14,146 nt of DNA from positions 1 to 14,146 of the forward strand of contig JADHUQ010000046.1 of the NCBI GenBank assembly GCA_016784425.1, given 5' to 3'. Made by a program: the position numbers and the translations under genes. Below the pieces are notes generated by a model. It saw only the letters and a program-made list of their open reading frames with translations, was not told the DNA's origin and ran no database searches. This DNA comes from Candidatus Delongbacteria bacterium. GTDB lineage: Bacteria > CAIWAD01 > BS150m-G50. Within the stretch, counting starts at the first letter, position 1, and each line of letters begins with the position of its first letter. Shown in pieces: positions 5,840 to 12,014 of the stretch.

Positions 5840-8743
5840 GTGATACTTTTATACAGAAGTTCAATCCTGCTTTTTATAGTACTGTCGCTTTTCCCCGCCC
5901 TGTTGCAGGGTGGCCAACCGGAGTTCACCCAGAAGGAACGGCAGCAGGTTTTCGATTTTCCCTATACGGATAACCGTACCCACCGCGCCAGCAACATGTG
6001 GTTGACTGTCAACAACTGGGGCTTCCTGGGAAATTTTAATCCGAGCAATCTGGATGCTTACGACGATCCGGAATACCCGGGGCAGTGGGCACCTCAATGC
6101 GAATATCCCGGCGGCTCCGATGTCCAGTACCTCTACACCGCCTCACTCTGGATCGGCGCTCTGATCGTGAACGCCGATGGCACGGAGACACCACGGGTTT
6201 CGGTTGGCAGTGAGGGTTGGCTGGGAGGACATGAGTTCTGGCCGGGTGCCGGGGATGACGCCCGTATCTCTGAACGATCACTGTTGCCAGGTAAAACCAA
6301 CCGGCTGGGGGAGTATGTCTATGACTCCCTGGCGGTCAGCGAGCAGGATTTCCGGGCCGCCTATACCGACACCCTGACCGACCAGAGCTATGTAGAGCCG
6401 AGTGATTATGATGGAGTGCATGTACCGCTGGGTATCGAGATCATCCAGGAGAGCCACGCCTGGTCCTACAGCTACGCCGAACACTTCATCATCATCGATT
6501 ACGAGATCACCAACATTGCCGACAAGTATCTCAAGAACCTCTATGTCGGTCTCTATGTCGACGGTGATGTCGGGCTGGTGGAGAACAACCTGCGCAAAAA
6601 TGATGACATCTGCGGTTTCCGTAAAACTGCCCTGGATACTGTTTCCAACCAGTTTATTGAGATCAACACCGCCTGGATCGCCGACAACAATGGGCGTCAG
6701 GACGGGGTTCAGTCCGGTAACGATTTCACAGCCCCTGATGTAACCGGTATGCGGGTCCTGCGGGCGCCGAATCCGCTTTTGCGCACCTCTTTCAACTGGT
6801 GGATTTCCAATCCGGATCCTTCACTCGATTTTGGACCCTCCTGGCAATACTGGATCGACACCCCCGGTTCCCCCGGTGAATGGACCGGGCAACTGGGCAC
6901 GCCCCTGTCTGATGCGAACAAGTATTTCCTGCTAGGAAATCGTGAGTTCGACTACGACCAGTATTATGTTGATGATCCCACCTATGTGCCACAACACCCG
7001 GATACCCTCTGGCTGGGTCAGGGGGGGGATTTCGAAGTGCGTCCCTGGCAAAGTGTGGCGGGAGATGTGGCGCTGGATCTGGCCAATGGCTATGACACCC
7101 GCTATCTCCTCTCCTGGGGTCCACTCGGCATTTATGATCATACCGACCAGGCCGGTCGCAATATCTACCGGCTCAACCCGGGTGAGACATTTTCGATGAC
7201 TATCGCCTACATCGTCGGTCGCAGTTTTCATGATGGCAATCATCCCCAGGTTCATTGGGAGAATGTCAACCCGGGGCTTTACGACTACTCTAACCTGCAG
7301 TACAACGCCCTCTGGGCACAGCGGGTCTACGATAACGAGATGCATGATACCCCGATATATGATTACGGTCCGGACGGAAAGCCCGGTACCGCCGACCCGG
7401 GCGAGGGGGATGGTGTGCTGGACACCGGTGACGGCTGGTTCGGGGAGGATGTCGGTGTCGATGGTCTCTACGCCCTCAATGAGGGGGACACAGTGCGTTA
7501 CTTCGGTGAGTATGTCGGCATCTATCCCGGTCCAGATCAGGGGGAGCAGGACGCCATGCTGCAGCCGGAGGAGGACGCACTGCTCTGGAGCCTGCAGACT
7601 ATCCTGGCGGACAGCGGTCTGGTTTACGCCGGGCCGAAGTTTTCCGGGAGTTTCCTGCAGCGGGACTGGCAGCTCGGTCACCTGGGGGGGAATAATTTCC
7701 TCGACCTGGGTGACGGCATACCCGATTTCCAGGGGCCCCCACCCCCACCCTCTCCTTACCTGCAGTACGAGTTGAACGAGAACCAGGTCATTCTCCGCTG
7801 GGCGACTGAGGCGGAGCGGTTCCTGGATCCTTTCAGCCATATCTACGATTTTGAAGGCTATCGCATCTGGGTGTCCAACAGTGGTTTGCCGGGGGAATGG
7901 AGTCAACTGGGGGATTTTGACCTGATCGACTATGCCTATTATACCCCGGACGGTCGCCTGATGACCCTTCCCGGACCGTTGGATTTTGGTGAACTGCCAC
8001 CCGACTCGCTCGGTCCCGGCTGGGAATATCGCATCGTTTCGGTTAACAACGGTATGGAGGATATCCTCAACCCCCGGGGCTACTGTGAGGAGTGGACCGA
8101 CCTCAACGAGAACGGCCATTATGATAATGGTGAGCCTTTTACGGACGAGAATGATAACGGTCTTTATGATTTCGGTGACGACTACAGTTGCTATGAGTTC
8201 GTGATACACAACGCGCGACCGCTCTTTCCACGCTACTACGCTGTCACCAGTTATGATTTCGGCGATTACCAGACCGGTACCGAACCGCTGGAATCGGCAC
8301 CTGGCAGCAATGCCCTCTACCTGGCACCGGCCGGCGCACCAGCGGAACCGGTACGGGTAGTACCCAATCCCTACCTGGCGTATCACGATTACACACAGAG
8401 CCATGAGTTGAAGAATTCAGTGGGGGGGCTCTCCTGGGAAAACCAGGACGATGGAACACCCAGTTACTATCCCCAGTATGACCGCCGGATTGAGTTCATC
8501 AACCTGCCACAGCAGGCGATAGTTCGTATTTACAATGTGGCCGGTGACCTGGTACAGCTGCTTCCGCACAATATTGCGGGGGATAGTGGCGGGCGCTGGG
8601 AGTCTGATTTCAGTGAGGGTTGGGACCTTAACAATCGCAATTTCCAACAGGTTGCTGCCGGGCTCTATCTCTTCAGCGTCGAGGATAGAACCTCGCAGAA
8701 TCGGGGGAATGTCTCCCGCGGTAAGTTTGTTATAATACGTTGA
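5840..8743 (+). CDS. Large secreted protein with Fn3-like region, acidic metal-binding-like loops and a C-terminal sorting tail
   Basis: A 967-residue protein. GTG 5840 is the only reasonable start in frame, since a TAG lies at 5801 and no ATG follows before the signal peptide. Residues 1-24 are a hydrophobic signal peptide ending LFPALLQG. Residues 46-110 hold a distinctive block (RASNMWLTVNNWGFLGNF, then QCEYPGGSDVQYLY and ASLWIGALI) that I associate only loosely with uncharacterised secreted proteins of FCB-type candidate phyla. Residues 508-537 and 754-783 are acidic, Gly/Asn-rich loops (DLNENGHYDNGEPFTDE style) resembling calcium-binding turns. Residues about 640-710 look Fn3-like (VILRWATEAE, DFEGYRIWVS). 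Residues from 841 (VPNPY) to the end (GKFVIIR) form a FlgD-like/type IX sorting domain. Function is unknown. It lies 97 bases after the barrel-OmpA gene on the same strand and is a candidate cargo of it. Confidence 0.8.
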   Translation: MILLYRSSILLFIVLSLFPALLQGGQPEFTQKERQQVFDFPYTDNRTHRASNMWLTVNNWGFLGNFNPSNLDAYDDPEYPGQWAPQCEYPGGSDVQYLYTASLWIGALIVNADGTETPRVSVGSEGWLGGHEFWPGAGDDARISERSLLPGKTNRLGEYVYDSLAVSEQDFRAAYTDTLTDQSYVEPSDYDGVHVPLGIEIIQESHAWSYSYAEHFIIIDYEITNIADKYLKNLYVGLYVDGDVGLVENNLRKNDDICGFRKTALDTVSNQFIEINTAWIADNNGRQDGVQSGNDFTAPDVTGMRVLRAPNPLLRTSFNWWISNPDPSLDFGPSWQYWIDTPGSPGEWTGQLGTPLSDANKYFLLGNREFDYDQYYVDDPTYVPQHPDTLWLGQGGDFEVRPWQSVAGDVALDLANGYDTRYLLSWGPLGIYDHTDQAGRNIYRLNPGETFSMTIAYIVGRSFHDGNHPQVHWENVNPGLYDYSNLQYNALWAQRVYDNEMHDTPIYDYGPDGKPGTADPGEGDGVLDTGDGWFGEDVGVDGLYALNEGDTVRYFGEYVGIYPGPDQGEQDAMLQPEEDALLWSLQTILADSGLVYAGPKFSGSFLQRDWQLGHLGGNNFLDLGDGIPDFQGPPPPPSPYLQYELNENQVILRWATEAERFLDPFSHIYDFEGYRIWVSNSGLPGEWSQLGDFDLIDYAYYTPDGRLMTLPGPLDFGELPPDSLGPGWEYRIVSVNNGMEDILNPRGYCEEWTDLNENGHYDNGEPFTDENDNGLYDFGDDYSCYEFVIHNARPLFPRYYAVTSYDFGDYQTGTEPLESAPGSNALYLAPAGAPAEPVRVVPNPYLAYHDYTQSHELKNSVGGLSWENQDDGTPSYYPQYDRRIEFINLPQQAIVRIYNVAGDLVQLLPHNIAGDSGGRWESDFSEGWDLNNRNFQQVAAGLYLFSVEDRTSQNRGNVSRGKFVIIR

Positions 8744-8810
8744 GCTTCCGCGGCTAACAGATGAAAGTCCGGAACTATCCTGCAGGCTGCAATTAATTAT
8801 CATGCAAAAC

Positions 8811-8814
8811 GGAG
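8811..8814 (+). promoter_or_regulatory. Ribosome binding site deciding the start of the epimerase gene
   Basis: GGAG lies 5 bases before ATG 8820, whose product begins MKVINIVGARPNF exactly as this family does. The in-frame ATG at 8802 lies upstream of the GGAG, has no such site of its own and would add six residues outside the family's usual N-terminus. Confidence 0.7.
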
Positions 8815-8819
8815 ACCAG

Positions 8820-9917
8820 ATGAAGGTCATCAACATAGTCGGTGCGCGCCCTAATTTTATGAAGATAAATCCGCTGGTGCGTGAGATGAAGCGGCAACAG
8901 GTCGATCAACTGCTGGTACACACAGGTCAACACTACGACCAGGCGATGTCGGAGAGTTTTTTCCAGGAGCTGGGGATACCGGAACCGGATATTAACCTGG
9001 AGGTGGGTTCAGCTTCACATGCAGTCCAGACTGCCGAAATAATGAAACGTTTTGAGCAGGTCTGTTTGAGCGAGCATCCGGATATGGTCCTGGTGGTGGG
9101 CGATGTCAACTCAACCGCCGCCTGCTCCCTGGTGGCAACCAAGCTCGGTATCGCCGTAGCCCATGTCGAAGCAGGCCTGCGCAGTCGTGATCGCAGCATG
9201 CCGGAGGAAATCAACCGTCTGGTTACCGACGTGCTGGCCGATCTGCTTTTTACCACCAGTCGCGATGCAGACGCGAACCTGCTGCAGGAGGGGATACCGG
9301 CGGAAAAGATTCACTTTGTCGGTAACACCATGATCGATTCGCTACTGTTGCAGCTGGACAGAGCCAAAGAACGCCACACCCACCGTCGCTTCCAGGTTGA
9401 GCCGGGACAGTATGCAGTGCTGACCCTGCACCGCCCTGCCAATGTAGATGAAGCAGACCAGCTCGAGTACATCATCGGCACCCTGGCTCTGGTCCAGGAA
9501 CAGTTACCGATTGTCTTTCCGGTTCATCCCCGTACCGCGGCTAACCTCAAGCGTTTCGGTCTGGAGGAAAAACTGCGCAACCTGCCTGGTGTCATAATGG
9601 CAGAACCTTTATCCTATCTCGATTTCATGGACCTCTATCATCGCTCCCGACTGGTACTCACCGATTCCGGTGGTATCCAGGAGGAGACGACCTATCTGCA
9701 GATTCCCTGTATCACGTTGCGTGAGAATACTGAGCGACCGATTACGGTCACGGAAGGGACTAACTACCTGACCGGAACCAACCGGGAGCAGATCCTGAAC
9801 GCCTTTGATGAGATCATGTCAAAGGGGGGCAAGCAGGGCAGGATTCCAGAATACTGGGACGGCAAGGCGGCAATGAGGATTGTCAAGATCCTGCTGGAGC
9901 AGAAACGGCGCGATTGA
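8820..9917 (+). CDS. wecB: UDP-N-acetylglucosamine 2-epimerase (non-hydrolysing)
   Basis: A cytoplasmic enzyme converting UDP-GlcNAc to UDP-ManNAc, a precursor of surface polysaccharides. Its 365 residues match the usual family length. Visible signatures are the N-terminal GARPNFMKINPL, the TGQHYD motif (35-40), GDVNSTAA with D95, HVEAGLRS with E117, PEEINRL with E129/E130, TLHRPANVD with H204, and the C-terminal LVLTDSGGIQEE nucleotide-binding motif with the following TLRENTERP. D95, E117, the Glu near 130 and the His correspond to the catalytic residues known in the E. coli enzyme. It follows the secreted-protein gene by 76 bases on the same strand without a clear terminator, so it may belong to the surface cluster. 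No other sugar genes are in the window, so the polymer it serves is unknown. The symbol follows the family; the genome's own name could be mnaA. Confidence 0.95.
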   Translation: MKVINIVGARPNFMKINPLVREMKRQQVDQLLVHTGQHYDQAMSESFFQELGIPEPDINLEVGSASHAVQTAEIMKRFEQVCLSEHPDMVLVVGDVNSTAACSLVATKLGIAVAHVEAGLRSRDRSMPEEINRLVTDVLADLLFTTSRDADANLLQEGIPAEKIHFVGNTMIDSLLLQLDRAKERHTHRRFQVEPGQYAVLTLHRPANVDEADQLEYIIGTLALVQEQLPIVFPVHPRTAANLKRFGLEEKLRNLPGVIMAEPLSYLDFMDLYHRSRLVLTDSGGIQEETTYLQIPCITLRENTERPITVTEGTNYLTGTNREQILNAFDEIMSKGGKQGRIPEYWDGKAAMRIVKILLEQKRRD

Positions 9918-10606
9918 ACGGTTTTGGAAGTGACATCCCCTGCCAACTGAGCCAGAAGTTGGAACCATAGTATCTGTCTTGAATCAATAACCGGACTTCC
10001 AATCTGATTCTTGCTGCTGGTCCATTCACCCGCGGGTGGAAGCAACTCTGATTACTCGCGCGACAGGTATAATCAGGATGCGAATTTGTTGATTTCTTCC
10101 TCAAAAAGTCTATAAATAACCTCTTGGATAACGGTCATTGACTTCATACTTCCCTGCTTCAGGCCAGCTGTTGGCCCACATCAGCTCAGGGAATCTCCCG
10201 AATAGGAATCGTGGTAAAACCAGCGTGCTTTCAATCGCTGGTAAAGCGCCAGCAAAGGGTTAGTCACTACGGTTACCCTCTAGTCATAGTGGAGTGACAC
10301 ACTGTTCCAGCAGGGGCGGAAGTCACCTCACAAATCGCTGTTCAATTGATGGACGGAATACAATATTTGGGGATTCGGGCTGAGCATGCAGGGATAACAA
10401 CTGAACAACCGCTTCAGAATTGCATTCAGAGCAAACCCGCTTGATAAGAGTTTCCATACAGGTCGAGAAACAGTGTAACTATCGAACCGCATTCTCCAGG
10501 TGATATGCGCAGCGCCCTCGGGCAGCTGGGAGATTGCGGCCGCCAATTTACATGTTTACATGTATAGATGTATCCGGATTAATGTCTAAAAACCTGGAGG
10601 TATAAG
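9918..10606. other. Gene-poor intergenic region, possibly degraded sequence
   Basis: In 689 bases I find no convincing gene, tRNA or terminator. Short - strand frames exist: 10267-10073 reads as 28 residues (VTNPLLALYQRLKARW...), a TGA at 10183-10181, then a further stretch containing MKSMTVIQEVIYRLFEEE. None matches a family I know. Structured elements are a hairpin at 9943-9962 (CCAACT/AGTTGG), a perfect 12-base palindrome CACCCGCGGGTG at 10027-10038, a 7-base-pair hairpin at 10219-10242 (ACCAGCG/CGCTGGT) and an imperfect one at 10263-10297. The last 60 bases hold the probable promoter of citrate synthase. Confidence 0.5.
10547..10583 (+). promoter_or_regulatory. Candidate promoter/operator upstream of citrate synthase
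   Basis: TTTACATG occurs twice in tandem (10547-10562), giving two ACATGT palindromes separated by TT (10550-10563). TTTACA at 10555-10560 with ATTAAT at 10578-10583 makes a 17-base-spaced sigma70-like pair. The palindromes overlap the -35 box, as an operator would. This is pattern only; the phylum's promoter consensus is not known to me. Confidence 0.35.
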
Positions 10607-11905
10607 ATGAAGCTTAAAGAAAGACTCGCAGCTCAGATCCCGGAAGCCCGGGAGCGGTACCGCAAGCTGATGAAAGAGTATGGTGAAGTAAAGATCGCCG
10701 ATGTGACTGCAGGCCAGCTTGGTGGCGGCATGCGAGGTATCAAATCGCTGTTGACCGATATCTCTTACCTGGATCCCGAAGAGGGTATCCGTTTCCGTGG
10801 TTATACTATTCCTGAAACCCTGGAAAAACTGCCCAGGCGGGAAGGTGCGGAAATACCGCTGGTGGGAGGATTTTACTACCTGTTGCTGACAGGTGAAATC
10901 CCTACCCTCGAAGAGGCTGAGGAAGTTGAGGCTGACTGGCAAAACCGCAGCGCAGTTCCCCAGTATATCTTCGATACCTTGAGTCAATCGGAAGATGTGC
11001 ATCCGATGACTCTCTTTAGTGTGGGTGTTTTAATGCTGCAAAAAGAATCTGTCTTTGCCAGGAACTACGCCACCGGCATGAAGAAGGAGGACTACTGGGA
11101 CGCCATGTATGAAGACTCAATGAACATGCTGGCCAAGCTTCCTACAATTGCCGCTTTCATCTACCAGAGAAAATACAAGAATAGTGCTCCGCTGGATTCC
11201 GATCCGAGCCTGGATTGGGGTTCCAATTTCGCCCATCTGATGAATGTGTCCGATCCCGAGTACAAGGAACTGGCCAAGTTGTATTTTATCCTCCACAGCG
11301 ACCATGAAAGTGGTAATGTAAGTGCACATACTTCCCATCTGGTGGCTTCCGCGCTATCGGATGTCTATTACAGCTGGAGCGCTGGTCTCTGCGGTCTGGC
11401 CGGTCCGCTGCATGGTCTGGCCAACCAGGAATGTCTGCGCTGGGTGATGGGTGTTTACGAGCAGTTCGACGGTGTTCCTACAGAGGAACAGATTCATAAG
11501 TTTGCCTGGGACACCTTGAATTCCGGCCAGGTAATTCCAGGTTACGGTCACGCGGTTCTCCGTAAAACCGATCCCCGCTATACCGCCCAACGTGAGTTCG
11601 CGCTGAAACACATGCCAGAAGATGACCTCTTCAAAACGATGAATGTCGTTTATAATGTGGTACCGCCGATTCTCAAGGAACATGGCAAAGCCAAGAATCC
11701 CTGGCCGAATGTTGATGCTCACTCCGGCGTACTCCAGTACTTCTATGGCGTCACCGAATTCGATTTCTATACTGTGATGTTCGGCATTGGTCGTGCACTC
11801 GGCATTTCTGCCAACCTGATCTGGGATCGTGCAGTTGGACAACCGCTCGAACGTCCCAAGTCGATTACTACCGACATGCTGGAGAAGATGGTCAAAAATG
11901 GTTGA
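10607..11905 (+). CDS. gltA: Citrate synthase, eukaryotic (mitochondrial-like) type
   Basis: Condenses acetyl-CoA with oxaloacetate to citrate, the entry step of the TCA cycle, in the cytoplasm. Its 432 residues and detailed sequence match the mitochondrial-type family and not the hexameric E. coli type. The diagnostic blocks are GGMRGIKSLLTD (40-51), GIRFRGYTIPE, HESGNVSAHTSHLV, LAGPLHGLANQE, PGYGHAVLRKTDPRY and NVDAHSGVLQYF. The catalytic triad is visible as H269, H315 and D370, equivalent to H274, H320 and D375 of the pig enzyme. The start is supported by GGAGG at 10596-10600, six bases before the ATG. Malate dehydrogenase follows after 109 bases on the same strand. Such eukaryote-like citrate synthases are known in Geobacteraceae and some other bacteria, so this is unusual but not unprecedented. 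Direction in vivo (oxidative or reversed) cannot be told from sequence. Confidence 0.95.
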   Translation: MKLKERLAAQIPEARERYRKLMKEYGEVKIADVTAGQLGGGMRGIKSLLTDISYLDPEEGIRFRGYTIPETLEKLPRREGAEIPLVGGFYYLLLTGEIPTLEEAEEVEADWQNRSAVPQYIFDTLSQSEDVHPMTLFSVGVLMLQKESVFARNYATGMKKEDYWDAMYEDSMNMLAKLPTIAAFIYQRKYKNSAPLDSDPSLDWGSNFAHLMNVSDPEYKELAKLYFILHSDHESGNVSAHTSHLVASALSDVYYSWSAGLCGLAGPLHGLANQECLRWVMGVYEQFDGVPTEEQIHKFAWDTLNSGQVIPGYGHAVLRKTDPRYTAQREFALKHMPEDDLFKTMNVVYNVVPPILKEHGKAKNPWPNVDAHSGVLQYFYGVTEFDFYTVMFGIGRALGISANLIWDRAVGQPLERPKSITTDMLEKMVKNG

Positions 11906-11957
11906 GTGAAGAAGATTGCTTAAGGGACCTGAAACCCCTCAAGCACTGAAATGACCG

Positions 11958-11996
11958 GGGTGTGGGGGCTGAGGCCCCCTACCCTGTTTTAACAGG
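11958..11996 (+). other. Two consecutive hairpins between gltA and mdh
   Basis: GGGGGC (11964-11969) pairs with GCCCCC (11974-11979) around the loop TGAG, and outer GGG/CCC bases can extend the stem. Immediately after, CCTGTT/AACAGG (11983-11996) forms a second small hairpin. Only a short TTTT follows the first stem and it is part of the second, so this is not a canonical terminator. It could be a weak attenuator or an mRNA processing/stability element setting the gltA:mdh ratio. Confidence 0.45.
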
Positions 11997-12001
11997 AGTA
12001 C

Positions 12002-12008
12002 AAGGAGG
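12002..12008 (+). promoter_or_regulatory. Ribosome binding site deciding the start of malate dehydrogenase
   Basis: AAGGAGG lies six bases before ATG 12015. A TTG at 12012 adjoins it in frame but is too close to the site and adds only one residue, so ATG 12015 is preferred. Confidence 0.75.
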
Positions 12009-12014
12009 CATTTG

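Noticed and set aside
6932..8404. A 490-codon - strand frame opposite the large secreted-protein gene.
   Set aside because: It is antisense to a gene with a signal peptide and recognisable C-terminal tail. Its Val/Ile-rich, motif-free composition is the expected shadow of a GC-rich, Asp-rich + strand gene.
8802..8819. Upstream ATG 8802 as the start of wecB.
   Set aside because: The GGAG site lies downstream of this ATG and serves ATG 8820, which gives the family-typical N-terminus.
9943..9962. A CCAACT/AGTTGG hairpin 25 bases after wecB as a terminator.
   Set aside because: The stem is only six pairs with an 8-base loop, and no T-tract follows.
10330..10380. A possible tRNA T-arm-like GTTCAATTG in the intergenic region.
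   Set aside because: No matching acceptor, anticodon or D-arm could be folded around it.
10328..10546. A 72-residue - strand frame upstream of gltA.
   Set aside because: It has no RBS, no recognisable motif and an ordinary length for a chance frame at this GC content. It is left as part of the unexplained intergenic region.
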